The translations under genes were made by a program, and so were the position numbers. Positions 41,343 to 51,581 of a DNA stretch of 63,279 nt are shown one piece after another. The notes under the pieces are model-generated. The model did not search any database. It was given only the letters and a program-made list of their open reading frames with translations, and had not been told where the DNA came from. The stretch's first letter is position 1, and every line of letters begins with the position of its first letter. The stretch comes from an uncultured Lachnospiraceae bacterium (GTDB lineage: Bacteria; Bacillota; Clostridia; Lachnospirales; Lachnospiraceae): NCBI GenBank assembly GCA_947589155.1, contig CANQBH010000009.1:1-63279 (forward strand). The letters run 5' to 3'.

Positions 41343-41936
41343 TTACTTAGAATACAACTCGACGATCAGCATCTCGTCGACAGGAACGTCGATCTGCTCC
41401 CTGTTCGGCAGTTCTTTCACGGTACCCTGAAGTTTCTCCGGATCCACTTCCAGCCATTCCGGAACCAGTCTTCCGCCGGTCACTTCGAGGATATCCTTAA
41501 ATCTCTGCAGGCCTTTCTTGCTCTCGCGGACTTCGATCACGTCCCCCGCTTTTACCTGATAGGACGGAATGTTGACCGTTTTGCCGTTGACCGTGAACAT
41601 CTTGTGGTCGACGACCTGTCTTGCTTCGCGGCGGGTCCTTGCGAATCCCATACGGAATACCACGTTGTCAAGACGGCTCTCAAGGATCCTCATCAGGTTT
41701 TCGCCCGTCATGCCTTTCTTTTTGTCGGCGATCTCATAATAATTACGGAAAGGTTTTTCCAGTACGCCGTAGATGAATTTTGCCTTCTGCTTTTCGCGAA
41801 GCTGCATACCGTACTCGGACGTCTTCTTTCCGGATCTCTTTAACTGTCTTTTTGATTTTTTATCCACGCCTAAATATACGGGATCCAGACCCAGCGACCT
41901 GCATCTCTTTAAGACGGGTGTTCTGTTTACTGCCAT
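41343..41936 (-). CDS. rpsD: 30S ribosomal protein S4 (uS4)
   Basis: 197 residues. The S4 RNA-binding domain [21 protein letters not shown] is present. The N-terminal zinc Cys cluster is absent (C-minus form). S4 is an assembly initiator of the 30S body and in some bacteria represses the alpha operon; the hairpin-rich leader before rpsM is a candidate target. Confidence 0.97.
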   Translation of the reverse strand: MAVNRTPVLKRCRSLGLDPVYLGVDKKSKRQLKRSGKKTSEYGMQLREKQKAKFIYGVLEKPFRNYYEIADKKKGMTGENLMRILESRLDNVVFRMGFARTRREARQVVDHKMFTVNGKTVNIPSYQVKAGDVIEVRESKKGLQRFKDILEVTGGRLVPEWLEVDPEKLQGTVKELPNREQIDVPVDEMLIVELYSK

Positions 41937-41951
41937 TGCTTTCCCTCCTAA

Positions 41952-42344
41952 TTAAACTCTTCTACGCTTTGGCGGACGGCATCCGTTATGCGGTACCGGC
42001 GTCACATCCGTGATACTGGTCACATCGATCCCGCATGCGGCCAGAGCGCGGATAGCAGCCTCGCGGCCAGTACCCGGGCCCTTTACCATCACATCCACCG
42101 TCTTCAATCCATGAACGAGAGCCGCTTTCGCAGCAGTTTCAGCCGCCACCTGTGCGGCATACGGAGTAGATTTTCTTGAACCTCTAAATCCCAGACCTCC
42201 GGCACTTGCCCATGATAAAGCATTTCCCTGTGCGTCGGTGATCGTAACGATCGTATTGTTAAAAGACGCCTGGATATGTGCCTGTCCGTGTTCAACGTTT
42301 TTCTTTACACGCTTTTTTGTTACTTTCTTTGCAACTTTAGCCAT
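41952..42344 (-). CDS. rpsK: 30S ribosomal protein S11 (uS11)
   Basis: 130 residues, normal. Family blocks [38 protein letters not shown] and the C-terminal [15 protein letters not shown] are intact. Forms part of the 30S platform near the E and P sites. Confidence 0.98.
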   Translation of the reverse strand: MAKVAKKVTKKRVKKNVEHGQAHIQASFNNTIVTITDAQGNALSWASAGGLGFRGSRKSTPYAAQVAAETAAKAALVHGLKTVDVMVKGPGTGREAAIRALAACGIDVTSITDVTPVPHNGCRPPKRRRV

Positions 42345-42372
42345 ATCTAAACTAACCTACTTTCTCTAAAAC

Positions 42373-42741
42373 TTATTTCTTTTTGTTTGCTACGGTCCTC
42401 TTAGGGCCTTTTCTGGTCCTTGCGTTGGTCTTTGTGTTCTGTCCGCGGACCGGAAGTCCCTTCCTGTGCCGGATACCGCGATAGCATCCGATCTCCTGCA
42501 GTCTCTTGATATTCAGAGCGACGTCCCTGCGCAGATCGCCTTCTACCATCATCGTTTCTTCGATAACGGAACTGATCCGCTTTACCTCGTCGTCCGTCAG
42601 ATCCTTCACGCGCGTGTCCGGATCTACCTTGGCCGCCTCAAGGATCTTATTGGAACTGGATCTTCCGATCCCGTAGATGTACGTAAGACCGATCTCTACG
42701 CGTTTTTCTCTTGGTAAATCTACACCTGCAATACGAGCCAT
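42373..42741 (-). CDS. rpsM: 30S ribosomal protein S13 (uS13)
   Basis: 122 residues, normal. [26 protein letters not shown] and the basic C-terminal tail ([18 protein letters not shown]) that reaches the P-site tRNA are present. GGAGG lies eight bases before the ATG, after a 290-base gap from rpmJ that is unusually long for this cluster. Confidence 0.98.
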   Translation of the reverse strand: MARIAGVDLPREKRVEIGLTYIYGIGRSSSNKILEAAKVDPDTRVKDLTDDEVKRISSVIEETMMVEGDLRRDVALNIKRLQEIGCYRGIRHRKGLPVRGQNTKTNARTRKGPKRTVANKKK

Positions 42742-43032
42742 GTGTGTTTACACCTCCATAAAAAATACTTGGATACTTGATCCGTATGATGAGTAACAGA
42801 ATCGCCAAACGCATACAACTCCGATCGCTCGGCCTGAAATGTGTGCATGGCCCGGCGTTTCTTTGGCAGAACACAGTGAAAACACCTACACTTCGTGTAC
42901 GTGTCATGATCCGTTGCTGCCCTTCGCCTCTCTCCCCGGTATGTAAGGAAAGACGCCAGTGAACGTTCACTGTATATTATGAATCAGCCTCGATCTCTCT
43001 TGGCTGCAGCCGCACATAATATAAGCGCAGAA
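42742..43032 (-). ncRNA. Hairpin-rich leader between rpmJ and rpsM
   Basis: No gene is seen in these 291 bases; the frames present look random. On the RNA of the minus strand three hairpins stand out. The first (43023-42973) pairs TATATTATG with CATAATATA and, inside, CAGCC with GGCTG. The second (42972-42957) is the 16-base palindrome CAGTGAACGTTCACTG, directly adjoining. The third (42904-42882) pairs ACAC-ACAC with GTGT-GTGT around GAA. This looks like a regulatory leader for rpsM-rpsK-rpsD-rpoA-rplQ; S4 is the classical regulator of this operon elsewhere. Confidence 0.55.
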
Positions 43033-43146
43033 TCAACCCTGTCTCTGCTTGTGTTTCGGATTTTCGCAGATGATGCGAATACTTCCCTTTCTTTTAATGA
43101 CTTTGCACTTTTCGCAAATAGGTTTTACTGATGATCTGACCTTCAC
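43033..43146 (-). CDS. rpmJ: 50S ribosomal protein L36 (bL36)
   Basis: 37 residues, too short for ordinary ORF listing. It begins with GTG at 43146 (GGAGG seven bases upstream): [20 protein letters not shown]... [12 protein letters not shown]. The zinc-binding pattern C-x2-C...C-x4-H is complete, so this is the zinc (C-plus) form. A consensus promoter lies 80 bases upstream. Confidence 0.96.
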   Translation of the reverse strand: MKVRSSVKPICEKCKVIKRKGSIRIICENPKHKQRQG

Positions 43147-43227
43147 GGGAAATCCTCCTTTCTTTTGCCTGATTCCGCGCGGTTTTTCGCCGTTTTTTCC
43201 GGAATCTTCCAAAAACGTCCGTTTACC

Positions 43228-43256
43228 ATTATACTGAACCGTTTTTGTTCTGTCAA
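43228..43256 (-). promoter_or_regulatory. Consensus promoter before rpmJ
   Basis: Reading leftwards: TTGACA (43256-43251), exactly 17 bases, TATAAT (43233-43228). Both hexamers are perfect. It sits in the 117-base gap between infA and rpmJ and would drive rpmJ to rplQ independently of the S10 promoter. Confidence 0.9.
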
Positions 43257-43263
43257 CAGTTTT

Positions 43264-43482
43264 TTACTTATCGCGCCAAATGATCCTTCCCTTTGTCAGA
43301 TCGTATGGCGACATCTCGATCGTCACCCTGTCGCCCGGCAGGATCCGGATATAATTCATACGGAGTTTCCCGCTGATGTGCGCCAGAATCTGATGTCCGT
43401 TCTCAAGTTCCACGGAAAACATCGCGTTCGGCAACTTCTCCAGTACGGTTCCTTCCACTTCGATTACATCTGCCTTTGACAT
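43264..43482 (-). CDS. infA: Translation initiation factor IF-1
   Basis: 72 residues from the ATG at 43482 (GGAGG seven bases upstream), the universal length. OB-fold landmarks [57 protein letters not shown]. Occupies the 30S A site during initiation. Confidence 0.98.
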   Translation of the reverse strand: MSKADVIEVEGTVLEKLPNAMFSVELENGHQILAHISGKLRMNYIRILPGDRVTIEMSPYDLTKGRIIWRDK

Positions 43483-43483
43483 T

Positions 43484-43741
43484 TCAACTCCTCCTTGCAT
43501 ATGCGTCTAATATCTTTACCACTGCTTCGTCAGTGTATTCCGTCAGTCCGTCCATCAGTTCCTTCACCTCATCCGGCAGATGGGTGATCGGCTGGACATG
43601 GATCCGTTTCTTTCTCTTCGGGTGTTCCAGCGTCCGTCCGGCGCCGTTCACAAGTTCCACCATGCCGTCTTCCGAAAAAAACGCCAGATAGACCCTGCCT
43701 TTGTCGTGCCCCGCTTTTGATCTGGCCAACATTCCTTCCAT
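43484..43741 (-). CDS. KOW-domain RNA-binding protein
   Basis: 85 residues. The N-terminal KOW segment [19 protein letters not shown] is followed by [15 protein letters not shown], resembling the L14e/L27e-type KOW proteins conserved in Firmicutes exactly here between map and infA. Its start lies three bases after the map stop and its stop one base before infA. Probably a ribosome-associated or RNA-binding protein; the role is not established. Confidence 0.8.
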   Translation of the reverse strand: MEGMLARSKAGHDKGRVYLAFFSEDGMVELVNGAGRTLEHPKRKKRIHVQPITHLPDEVKELMDGLTEYTDEAVVKILDAYARRS

Positions 43742-43744
43742 ATC

Positions 43745-44554
43745 TTATCTCCCGTCCGTTTTTTGCTTTTCTTCCCAAAGCCGCAGGCGGCGACGTTCTT
43801 CTTCCGTCAGCGTCAGGATCTCCGGACGTCCCGCGGTAATGACGATCGTGTTCTCGTAATGCGCGGACAGGGAGCCGTCCTCGGTGACGACGGTCCATTC
43901 GTCCTCCGTCCAAACGACCTTGCGGCTTCCGAGATTGATCATCGGCTCCACCGCGAGCGTCATGCCCTCACGCAGACGGACGCCCCGCGTGAACTTCCGA
44001 AAATTCGGCACCTCGGGTTCCTCGTGCAGATGCGCGCCGATCCCGTGGCCGACCAGATCCCTGACAACGCCGTAACCGCGGGAAGACGCATACGCGCCAA
44101 TCGCCGCGGAGATGTCATGCAGCCTCCGCCCCGCGGACGCAAACCGCATCCCCTGAAAGAAACTTCCGCGCGTGACTTCGATAAGGTCTTTGGCCTCCTG
44201 CGGGATCTTCCCGATCCCATGCGTCCGCGCCGCGTCCGAATGATACCCCTGAAAATTCACGCCGATATCCAGACTGACGATGTCGCCTTCTTTTATAATG
44301 CGGCGGTCAGAAGGGATGCCGTGCACCACCTCGTCGTTTACGGAAACGCACACGGAAGCCGGATAGCCCATGTAATGCAAAAAGGAAGGCTCGCATCCGT
44401 AACTGCGTATCATTTCTTCCCCCAGCCGGTCGATCTCCAACGTAGACATTCCCGCCTCTAAAGAGTCGCCCAGCAGCTGATGAACCTCGGCAAGGATCTT
44501 TCCCGCCGTGCGCATCTTCTCCAATTCCTGAGGGGACTTTACGGAGACTTTCAT
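43745..44554 (-). CDS. map: Methionine aminopeptidase, type I
   Basis: 269 residues from the ATG at 44554 (GGGAG six bases upstream). Removes the initiator Met from nascent proteins. Metal ligands are in SLDIGVNFQGYHSDAART (two Asp), GHGIGAHLHEEPEVPN (His and Glu) and TEDGSLSAHYENTIVIT (Glu), and catalytic His79-type is in SFLHYMGYPAS. Follows adk directly. Confidence 0.96.
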   Translation of the reverse strand: MKVSVKSPQELEKMRTAGKILAEVHQLLGDSLEAGMSTLEIDRLGEEMIRSYGCEPSFLHYMGYPASVCVSVNDEVVHGIPSDRRIIKEGDIVSLDIGVNFQGYHSDAARTHGIGKIPQEAKDLIEVTRGSFFQGMRFASAGRRLHDISAAIGAYASSRGYGVVRDLVGHGIGAHLHEEPEVPNFRKFTRGVRLREGMTLAVEPMINLGSRKVVWTEDEWTVVTEDGSLSAHYENTIVITAGRPEILTLTEEERRRLRLWEEKQKTDGR

Positions 44555-44555
44555 T

Positions 44556-45200
44556 TTATGCTCCCAGGATGACGGTGATATCTTCAAATACGGATTCCAT
44601 CGGCTGCGTGCCGTCCACCGTCTTTAAGATATCCTGCTTTTTATAGTAATCGATGAGCGGCTGCGTCTGCTCGTGGTAAACGTCCAGACGCTTCTGCACC
44701 GTCTCCGGCTTGTCGTCGTCGCGCAGCACGAGTTCGCTTCCGCAGTTGTCGCAGACGCCCTCTTTCTTCGGCGGGATCGCAACGATGTGATAGGTCGCCC
44801 CGCAGTTTAAGCAGGCGCGCCGTCCGGACATACGGGATACGATGTTCTCATCCGGCACATCTACGTCGATAGCGTAGTCCATGGACTGGCCGATCTTGTT
44901 CAGCGCGGCGTCCAGCGCTTCCGCCTGCGGGATCGTCCTTGGGAATCCGTCCAGAACAAACCCGTTTTTGCAGTCGTCCTGTCCGATCCGATCCATGACC
45001 AGATCACAGGTCAGTTCGTCCGGCACCAGAAGGCCCTGATCCATATATTCCTTTGCCTTCCTGCCAAGTTCCGTTCCGTTTTTGATATTGGCGCGGAAGA
45101 TATCTCCGGTCGAAATGTGCGGGATCTGATACTTGGAAGCGATCTGCTTTGCCTGCGTTCCTTTGCCCGCGCCCGGCGCGCCTAACATAATGATCTTCAT
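44556..45200 (-). CDS. adk: Adenylate kinase, zinc LID type
   Basis: 214 residues from the ATG at 45200 (AGGAGG upstream). P-loop [10 protein letters not shown], the NMP-site [27 protein letters not shown], and a LID domain with four Cys ([16 protein letters not shown]) that binds zinc as in Gram-positive enzymes. Interconverts ATP, ADP and AMP. Confidence 0.97.
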   Translation of the reverse strand: MKIIMLGAPGAGKGTQAKQIASKYQIPHISTGDIFRANIKNGTELGRKAKEYMDQGLLVPDELTCDLVMDRIGQDDCKNGFVLDGFPRTIPQAEALDAALNKIGQSMDYAIDVDVPDENIVSRMSGRRACLNCGATYHIVAIPPKKEGVCDNCGSELVLRDDDKPETVQKRLDVYHEQTQPLIDYYKKQDILKTVDGTQPMESVFEDITVILGA

Positions 45201-45226
45201 AATAAAAACCTCCTTATAAGACCGTA

Positions 45227-45253
45227 GGAGATACGGCATGGGCCAGTATCTCC
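45227..45253 (-). other. Hairpin between secY and adk
   Basis: Eight-base perfect stem GGAGATAC/GTATCTCC with an 11-base loop in the 68-base gap. No T-run follows, so it is more likely an mRNA stabiliser or attenuator than a terminator. Confidence 0.5.
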
Positions 45254-45268
45254 ACGGGATGCAACATC

Positions 45269-46582
45269 TTAGTCATTTAGAAATCCCTTGTAATTCCTTA
45301 CAAGCATCTGTGATTCGATCTGCTTGAGCGTCTCGATGATAACACCCACGATAATGATGATGGATGTTCCGCCGAAGGACACGCTGGCCTTAAACAGCCC
45401 GTTAAAAATGATCGGAACGATCGCCACGATCGAAAGGCCAATCGCGCCGATAAGGATCACATAGTTTAAGACAGATTGCAGATAATCGCTCGTCGGTTTG
45501 CCCGAACGGATACCCGGGATCGTGCCGCCCTGCCGTTTTAGATTGTCCGCGATCTCCAGCGGATTAAAGGTGATGGACGTATAGAAATACGCAAAACCTA
45601 TGATGAGCAGGATGTAAACCACAGCGCCGATCGTATAGATCCAGTTGCTTGGGTCAAACCAGTTGGACTGCGAGAGCCCCCGCAGGACCTTGCCCCAGAA
45701 TCCGGTACCGCCCGTTTTTCCGAGCAGCGTGCAGATGATCACAGGCGTCTGCATCAGGGACTGCGCGAAGATGACCGGAATCACGCCCGCGGTATTGACC
45801 TTCATCGGAATGACCGCCGCGTTGCCGCCGATCTGGCGGTTGCCTTGGATCTTCCGCGAATATTGCAGCGGGATCTTTCTTTCGGCCGCCTGCAAAAAGA
45901 CGACCATGATCACGATCGCAACGATGATCGCGGCGATGATGACTGCGGCAAGGACGCCTCTGGCAACGGTCTTTCCGGAGATGAACTGCTCATACAGCGT
46001 CGTCAGATCCTTCGGGATACGGGATATGATATTGATCGTCAGCACAATGGAAATACCGTTTCCCACGCCCTTTTCCGTGATACGCTCGCCGATCCACATC
46101 AGCACGGCGGAACCTGCGGTCAGCGCCGCAACCGTCATAATGACGTAGAGCGCGTTGTACTCGGTCAGATAACCGCTTCGGCCGAAGCCGATCGCCATCG
46201 CCAGCGACTCGCCCAGCGCCAGTCCGATCGTGACGTAACGCGTGATCTGTATCATCTTTTTACGGCCCTGCTCGCCGTCCCTCTGCATCTCCTCGAGTTT
46301 CGGGAAGGCGATCGTCAAAAGCTGCATGATGATGGACGATGTGATATAAGGCGTTATGTTCAACGCAAATACGGACATTTCCTCAAAAGATCCGCCGGTG
46401 ATCGCGTCAAAGAAATTCATCGCGTCGCCGGAAGACGAAAAGAGTTGGGAAAAGACGTCCGGATCCACGCCCGGGATCGGGAGCTGGCTTCCGATCCTGA
46501 CGACGATCAGCATCAGAAACGTAAATCCGATCCGTTTTCTAAGGTCTTTGATCTTTAATGCATTTCGGAGCGTTTCAAACAT
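45269..46582 (-). CDS. secY: Protein translocase subunit SecY
   Basis: 437 residues with ten hydrophobic helices. N-terminal [26 protein letters not shown], plug region, and conserved cytoplasmic loops ([51 protein letters not shown]) are all recognisable. Central pore of the Sec channel. Its ATG overlaps the rplO stop by one base (TAATG). Confidence 0.97.
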   Translation of the reverse strand: MFETLRNALKIKDLRKRIGFTFLMLIVVRIGSQLPIPGVDPDVFSQLFSSSGDAMNFFDAITGGSFEEMSVFALNITPYITSSIIMQLLTIAFPKLEEMQRDGEQGRKKMIQITRYVTIGLALGESLAMAIGFGRSGYLTEYNALYVIMTVAALTAGSAVLMWIGERITEKGVGNGISIVLTINIISRIPKDLTTLYEQFISGKTVARGVLAAVIIAAIIVAIVIMVVFLQAAERKIPLQYSRKIQGNRQIGGNAAVIPMKVNTAGVIPVIFAQSLMQTPVIICTLLGKTGGTGFWGKVLRGLSQSNWFDPSNWIYTIGAVVYILLIIGFAYFYTSITFNPLEIADNLKRQGGTIPGIRSGKPTSDYLQSVLNYVILIGAIGLSIVAIVPIIFNGLFKASVSFGGTSIIIIVGVIIETLKQIESQMLVRNYKGFLND

Positions 46583-47022
46583 TAGATCACCTCTGCTTTA
46601 CCGCCAAGGGCTTCGATCTTTGCCTTAGCGCTTTCACTGTAAGCATTGACCTGAACGTTGAGTTTCTTTGTCAGTTCGCCGCCGCCTAAGATCTTGACGC
46701 CGTCGCGCGGGTTCTTGATGATACCGCTTTCCTTCAGCGTCTCTACGGTAACGGTGGCGCCGTCATCGAATCTCTCAAGGTAAGAAAGGTTGATACCAAC
46801 AATATTTTTGGAGTTGATACACTTAAAGCCCTTCTTCGGGATCCTTCTGTATAACGGCATCTGACCGCCTTCAAAACCCGGTCTCGGAGATCCGGAACGG
46901 GCCTTCTGTCCCTTGTGTCCTTTTCCGGCCGTCTTGCCGTTTCCTGAACCGTGTCCGCGTCCTCGTCTGAAATTATCACTATGCTTGGAACCGTCTGCCG
47001 GTTTTAAGTTTGATAAATCCAT
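46582..47022 (-). CDS. rplO: 50S ribosomal protein L15 (uL15)
   Basis: 146 residues. The Gly-rich N-terminal arm ([28 protein letters not shown]) that threads 23S rRNA and the globular C-terminus ([34 protein letters not shown]) are standard. One-base overlap with secY indicates coupling. Confidence 0.97.
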   Translation of the reverse strand: MDLSNLKPADGSKHSDNFRRGRGHGSGNGKTAGKGHKGQKARSGSPRPGFEGGQMPLYRRIPKKGFKCINSKNIVGINLSYLERFDDGATVTVETLKESGIIKNPRDGVKILGGGELTKKLNVQVNAYSESAKAKIEALGGKAEVI

Positions 47023-47047
47023 TGTGACACCTCCTTCTATTTTTGTA

Positions 47048-47233
47048 CTAGATTTCTTCGACTTTCACCAAATGTCTCACCTGACGGATCATACCGCGGA
47101 CAGCGTCGTTGTCCGGCATCTCAACAGTCTTGTTGAGTTTGCGAAGACCGAGCGCCTCCACCGTCTTCCTGTTCTTTGGAACGGCACCGATCGGTGATTT
47201 TACAAGTGTGATCCTTAATTTCTTTTCTGCCAT
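47048..47233 (-). CDS. rpmD: 50S ribosomal protein L30 (uL30)
   Basis: 61 residues: [37 protein letters not shown] is the conserved core. Normal bacterial length, between rpsE and rplO. Confidence 0.97.
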   Translation of the reverse strand: MAEKKLRITLVKSPIGAVPKNRKTVEALGLRKLNKTVEMPDNDAVRGMIRQVRHLVKVEEI

Positions 47234-47246
47234 CTTTTTTTCCTCC

Positions 47247-47756
47247 TTAACCGAGAATTTCTTCTACGGTCTTACCGCGAAGTCTGGCCACTTCTTCCGG
47301 AGACTTCAACTGGCGCAGGCCGTCGATCGTAGCGAGTACCACGTTCTGCTTGTTGGAAGAACCCAGAGACTTGGTACGGATGTTCTGGATCCCTGCCAGT
47401 TCGCACACGGCACGGGCCGGACCTCCGGCGATGATACCGGTACCTTCCGGAGCCTTCTTCAGCAGAACGGACGCGCCGGTGTGCTTGCCGTAGATATCAT
47501 GCGTGATACTGTGGTTCTCATCGAGTTTGACCGTGATCAGTTTTTTCATGGCGTCTTCCTTGCCCTTGCGGATCGCTTCCGGAATCTCGGCCGCTTTCCC
47601 AAGGCCCGCGCCAACATGACCATCGCCGTCGCCAACAACGACCAGAGCGGTAAAGCGCATGTTACGTCCGCCTTTTACGACCTTCGTTACACGCTTGATC
47701 GATACCACTTCTTCATTTAACTCTAATTGACTCGCATCAATGATTTCATGTCTCAT
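47247..47756 (-). CDS. rpsE: 30S ribosomal protein S5 (uS5)
   Basis: 169 residues with the N-terminal double-stranded-RNA-binding fold ([25 protein letters not shown]) and C-terminal domain ([31 protein letters not shown]). The loop at KGGRNMRF is where spectinomycin-resistance changes occur in this family; it looks wild type. Confidence 0.97.
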   Translation of the reverse strand: MRHEIIDASQLELNEEVVSIKRVTKVVKGGRNMRFTALVVVGDGDGHVGAGLGKAAEIPEAIRKGKEDAMKKLITVKLDENHSITHDIYGKHTGASVLLKKAPEGTGIIAGGPARAVCELAGIQNIRTKSLGSSNKQNVVLATIDGLRQLKSPEEVARLRGKTVEEILG

Positions 47757-47770
47757 GTGAATTCTTCCTC

Positions 47771-48139
47771 CTAAAATTCTAATCCGGCTTCTCTGGCCGC
47801 GTCAGCCAGCGCTTTGATCTTGCCCTGATAGATAAAGCCGCCTCTGTCAAATACCACTTCCTTGATGCCCTTGTCCATAGCCTTCTTGGCGATCACCGTG
47901 CCCAGTTTGGCAGCGGCGTCCACGTTGTTGGTCTTTTCCACTTCGGCCTTGACCTCTTTTTCCAGAGTAGATGCGGCAACGAGGGTATTGCCCGCCGTAT
48001 CGTCAATGATCTGCGCATACATGTGATTGTTGCTCCTGAAAACTGCAAGACGCGGTCTTTCGGCAGTTCCAGAAAGGTGGTTGCGAAGTCTTCTATGCTT
48101 ATTCCGACGAACTTCTTCTCTTGATTTCTTACTAACCAT
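47771..48139 (-). CDS. rplR: 50S ribosomal protein L18 (uL18)
   Basis: 122 residues. [36 protein letters not shown] and C-terminal [25 protein letters not shown] are typical. Binds 5S rRNA with L5. Confidence 0.97.
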   Translation of the reverse strand: MVSKKSREEVRRNKHRRLRNHLSGTAERPRLAVFRSNNHMYAQIIDDTAGNTLVAASTLEKEVKAEVEKTNNVDAAAKLGTVIAKKAMDKGIKEVVFDRGGFIYQGKIKALADAAREAGLEF

Positions 48140-48157
48140 TTCTCGTCACTCCTTTAC

Positions 48158-48697
48158 TTATTTCTTACCTGTCTTACCAACTTTGCGTCTGATCACTTCA
48201 TCCGCGTACTTGATACCCTTGCCCTTGTAAGGTTCCGGTCTCCTCTTGTCTCTGATCTCAGCCGCATACTGTCCGACTTTTTCCTTGTCGATGCCCTTGA
48301 TGATGATCTTATTGCCGTCCACCGTAGACTCGAGTCCTTCCGGATCCGTCATTTCAACCGGATGGGAATATCCGAGATGCAGGGTCAGTTTCTTGCCGGA
48401 CTTCTGCACTCTGTAACCCACGCCGTTTACTTCCAATACCTTTTCAAATCCTTCATTCACGCCGAGCACCATGTTATTGATCAGGGTCCTCGTCAGGCCG
48501 TGCAATGATTTCATTTTCTTCAAATCGTTCGGTCTTGTTACCAAAACCTCAGAACCCTCGACTTTGATCTCCATCTCTGCCGGAAGCGTTCTTTCAAGAG
48601 TTCCCTTAGGACCTTTTACAGTCACATGATTATTTTCTGCAACTTCCACAGTAACGCCTGACGGAATTGCGATTGGCATTCTTCCGATTCGTGACAT
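48158..48697 (-). CDS. rplF: 50S ribosomal protein L6 (uL6)
   Basis: 179 residues, two similar RNA-binding halves. [19 protein letters not shown] and the C-terminal [30 protein letters not shown] match the family throughout. Located at the factor-binding site of the 50S subunit. Confidence 0.97.
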   Translation of the reverse strand: MSRIGRMPIAIPSGVTVEVAENNHVTVKGPKGTLERTLPAEMEIKVEGSEVLVTRPNDLKKMKSLHGLTRTLINNMVLGVNEGFEKVLEVNGVGYRVQKSGKKLTLHLGYSHPVEMTDPEGLESTVDGNKIIIKGIDKEKVGQYAAEIRDKRRPEPYKGKGIKYADEVIRRKVGKTGKK

Positions 48698-48726
48698 GCC
48701 CGTACCTCCTTACTTTTTGCTCACTT

Positions 48727-49131
48727 TTACCATACAAATGCTAAAACTTCTCCGCCGACCTGAAGCTTTCTGGCCTCTTTGTCGGTAATGATGCCCTTGT
48801 TCGTGGACAGGATCGCGATGCCGAGTCCTCCCAAGACCGTAGGGATGTCGTCCTTGCCGGCATATACGCGAAGTCCCGGTTTTGAGATTCTCTTGATGCC
48901 GGTGATGATCTTTTCGTTTTTGTTTGCGCCCTCATACTTTAACGTGACGCGCATGCTCTTAAAGTTTCCATCTTCAACGATGTCATATTTGGAAATATAT
49001 CCCTCGTCCACAAGAATGTCTGCGATAGCAGTCTTCATCTTAGATACCGGAATATCTACCGTATCATGTTTTGCAGTGTTTGCGTTACGGATTCTTGTAA
49101 GCATATCTGCGATTGGATCACTCATTGTCAT
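48727..49131 (-). CDS. rpsH: 30S ribosomal protein S8 (uS8)
   Basis: 134 residues. [23 protein letters not shown] mirrors the MVMTDPIADM start of Bacillus S8, favouring the first ATG (49131) over the one two codons later. C-terminal [35 protein letters not shown] is intact. Confidence 0.97.
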   Translation of the reverse strand: MTMSDPIADMLTRIRNANTAKHDTVDIPVSKMKTAIADILVDEGYISKYDIVEDGNFKSMRVTLKYEGANKNEKIITGIKRISKPGLRVYAGKDDIPTVLGGLGIAILSTNKGIITDKEARKLQVGGEVLAFVW

Positions 49132-49177
49132 GATTGTTTTTCCTCCTATTATAGTTCTTCCGGGTCTGCCTTCCCTC

Positions 49178-49363
49178 TTACCAGGAAGCCTTCTTTACGC
49201 CCGGAATCTGACCCTTGTATGCCAGTTCACGGAAACATACCCTACAAATGCCATATTTTCTCAGATAAGCATGCGGACGTCCGCAGATCTTGCATCTGCT
49301 GTATTCCCGGGTAGAGAACTTCTGCTTACGCTGCTGCTTTACTTTCATTGCTTTCTTTGCCAT
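49178..49363 (-). CDS. rpsZ: 30S ribosomal protein S14, type Z (uS14, zinc form)
   Basis: 61 residues with [20 protein letters not shown], i.e. a complete C-x2-C...C-x2-C zinc site. This short zinc form is the usual one at this locus in Firmicutes; zinc-independent long S14 is not in the window. Confidence 0.97.
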   Translation of the reverse strand: MAKKAMKVKQQRKQKFSTREYSRCKICGRPHAYLRKYGICRVCFRELAYKGQIPGVKKASW

Positions 49364-49381
49364 ATTACGATCCCCTCCTAC

Positions 49382-49921
49382 TTACTTCACAAACGGCATA
49401 CCGAACAATCTCAGCAGTTCACGCGCTTCTTCGTCCGTCTTTGCCGTGGTAACAAAGATAATGTCCATACCTCTGACCTTGTCGACCTTATCGTACTCGA
49501 TCTCAGGGAAGATGATCTGCTCCTTGATACCCAGCGCGTAGTTTCCTCTGCCGTCAAAAGAATCAGCGCTCACGCCGCGGAAGTCACGCACGCGCGGAAG
49601 CGCGAGATTGATCAGCCGGTCGGCAAAATCATACATCTTTTCGCCGCGCAGCGTCGTCTTGCATCCAATCGCCATGCCTTCACGCAGTTTGAAGTTTGCG
49701 ATGGAGTTCTTTGCGCGCGTTGCGACCGCCTTCTGGCCGGTGATGATCTCCATGTCCTTCATTGCAGACTCTAAGATCTTCGCATTTTCTTTTGCTTCGC
49801 CGACACCCATGTTTACCACGATCTTGTCAAGCTTAGGCACTTCCATGATATTTTTATATCCAAACTTATCGGTCATCGCCTGAACGATCTCATTTTGATA
49901 CTGTTCTCTAAGTCTACTCAA
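49382..49921 (-). CDS. rplE: 50S ribosomal protein L5 (uL5)
   Basis: 179 residues: [47 protein letters not shown] and [27 protein letters not shown]. Binds 5S rRNA and contacts P-site tRNA. Confidence 0.98.
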   Translation of the reverse strand: MSRLREQYQNEIVQAMTDKFGYKNIMEVPKLDKIVVNMGVGEAKENAKILESAMKDMEIITGQKAVATRAKNSIANFKLREGMAIGCKTTLRGEKMYDFADRLINLALPRVRDFRGVSADSFDGRGNYALGIKEQIIFPEIEYDKVDKVRGMDIIFVTTAKTDEEARELLRLFGMPFVK

Positions 49922-49938
49922 CTTATTGGCCTCCTCTC

Positions 49939-50253
49939 CTACTTATCGATCACTTCGCCGGTAGCCTTTGCAAAACGGACTTTTTTGTCTCCGTCCATCT
50001 TAAAGCCGACCCTCGTCGTCTTGCCGCCTACAAGAAGCATGACATTGGAAATGTCGATTGGAGCCTCCTGCTCGATGATACCGCCGTTCTGATTGGCCAT
50101 GCTCGGCTTGGTATGCTTCTTTACCATATTTACGCCTTCTACAAGGACCGTATGTTTCTTGGCATTCACGGCAATGACTTTGCCTTCGTTGTCTTTATCA
50201 GCGCCGGCGATCACTCTGACCATATCGCCCTTTTTGATCTTCAATGTTGCCAT
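49939..50253 (-). CDS. rplX: 50S ribosomal protein L24 (uL24)
   Basis: 104 residues. N-terminal KOW motif [24 protein letters not shown], then [29 protein letters not shown]. Early-assembly protein of the 50S subunit. Confidence 0.97.
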   Translation of the reverse strand: MATLKIKKGDMVRVIAGADKDNEGKVIAVNAKKHTVLVEGVNMVKKHTKPSMANQNGGIIEQEAPIDISNVMLLVGGKTTRVGFKMDGDKKVRFAKATGEVIDK

Positions 50254-50262
50254 ATTTACCTC

Positions 50263-50631
50263 CTACAATACTTCCGGGGCAAGAGAAACGATCTTCATAA
50301 ACTGTTTCTCTCTCAGTTCCCTCGCCACAGGTCCAAAAATACGGGTTCCTCTCGGGGTCTTGTCGTCCTTGATGATGACGGCAGCATTCTCGTCAAACTT
50401 GATATAGGAACCGTCCTTACGACGGGCGCCTTTCTTGGAACGCACGACGACCGCTTTTACCACGTCGCCCTTTTTCACAACGCCGCCTGGTGTTGCATCC
50501 TTGACCGTAGCGGTAATGATGTCGCCGATATTGGCATATCTTCTCGTAGAGCCGCCCATAACACGGATACAAAGGATCTCTTTCGCACCGGTATTATCGG
50601 CTACTTTTAATCTGCTTTCCTGCTGTACCAT
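50263..50631 (-). CDS. rplN: 50S ribosomal protein L14 (uL14)
   Basis: 122 residues from the ATG at 50631, the universal length; the longer open frame upstream overlaps rpsQ and is not used. [28 protein letters not shown] is the family start. Confidence 0.97.
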   Translation of the reverse strand: MVQQESRLKVADNTGAKEILCIRVMGGSTRRYANIGDIITATVKDATPGGVVKKGDVVKAVVVRSKKGARRKDGSYIKFDENAAVIIKDDKTPRGTRIFGPVARELREKQFMKIVSLAPEVL

Positions 50632-50647
50632 AACTTGCAGCCTCCTT

Positions 50648-50905
50648 TTATTTTGCTCTTTCCATGATCTCAACAAGACGCCATCTCTTGTCTTTGGACA
50701 GAGGTCTCGTCTCCATGACTCTGACAGTGTCGCCGACATGCGCGTCGTTTTCTTCGTCATGAGCCTTTAATTTATAGGTATTCTTAACGATCTTGTTGTA
50801 AAGAGGATGCTTCACATTGTCCTTTACGGCTACAACGATGGTCTTGTTCATCTTATCGCTTACAACAATACCCACGCGTGTTTTTCTAAGATTTCTTTCT
50901 TCCAC
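50648..50905 (-). CDS. rpsQ: 30S ribosomal protein S17 (uS17)
   Basis: 85 residues. [37 protein letters not shown] and [28 protein letters not shown] are standard. Primary 16S-binding protein. Confidence 0.97.
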   Translation of the reverse strand: MEERNLRKTRVGIVVSDKMNKTIVVAVKDNVKHPLYNKIVKNTYKLKAHDEENDAHVGDTVRVMETRPLSKDKRWRLVEIMERAK

Positions 50906-50944
50906 GATATCGTCTCCTTTCTAATCTACTTCATTCCAGCACGG

Positions 50945-51151
50945 TCACTCGGCTTTTCCGGCCTCGGTGATAACGGTCTGAATACGGGCGATATTTCTTC
51001 TGACTTCCCGGATGCGCGCCGTATTCTCTAACTGATTGGTTGCGTTCTGGAATCTTAAATTAAAAAGTTCCTTTTTTGCTTCAACTAACTGGGCATTCAG
51101 TTCTGCCACAGAGGTATTTTTCAAATCTTCCACATACTTCTTAGTTTTCAT
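50945..51151 (-). CDS. rpmC: 50S ribosomal protein L29 (uL29)
   Basis: 68 residues from the ATG at 51151, which overlaps the rplP end by 11 bases. Two helices: [51 protein letters not shown]. Sits at the peptide exit tunnel near L23. Confidence 0.96.
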   Translation of the reverse strand: MKTKKYVEDLKNTSVAELNAQLVEAKKELFNLRFQNATNQLENTARIREVRRNIARIQTVITEAGKAE

Positions 51152-51581
51152 TTGCAGCAACCTCGCTTTCTAAATCCGCGCGGGAAACGATCTTGCACTT
51201 GCAAGGCAGTTTGTGCGTAGCAAGACGGAGCGCTTCTTTTGCAACGTCTTCCTGTACCCCGGAGATCTCAAATAATACACGGCCCGGCTTTACGACGGCT
51301 ACCCAGTACTCCAAAGCGCCTTTTCCGGAACCCATTCGCGTTTCCGCCGGCTTCGCCGTTACCGGCTTATCCGGAAAGATCTTGATCCAGACTTTACCGC
51401 CACGCTTGATGTGACGCGTCATTGCGATACGGGCAGCCTCGATCTGGTTGGAACGGATCCAGCACGGCTCCAGAGCCACGATACCGTATTCGCCGTTGAC
51501 GATCCTATTGCCGCGCATCGCTTTTCCCGCCATGGAACCGCGGAACTGCTTACGGTGTTTTACTCTTTTAGGCATTAACAT
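51141..51581 (-). CDS. rplP: 50S ribosomal protein L16 (uL16)
   Basis: 146 residues. [21 protein letters not shown] and the tRNA-elbow region [34 protein letters not shown] are typical. The product overlaps rpmC by 11 bases. Confidence 0.97.
   Translation of the reverse strand: MLMPKRVKHRKQFRGSMAGKAMRGNRIVNGEYGIVALEPCWIRSNQIEAARIAMTRHIKRGGKVWIKIFPDKPVTAKPAETRMGSGKGALEYWVAVVKPGRVLFEISGVQEDVAKEALRLATHKLPCKCKIVSRADLESEVAANEN

Noticed and set aside
42647-42970. Open frame of 107 codons across the rpmJ-rpsM gap
   Set aside because: It runs out of frame into rpsM, has no start signal and reads through the hairpin region; treated as untranslated leader.
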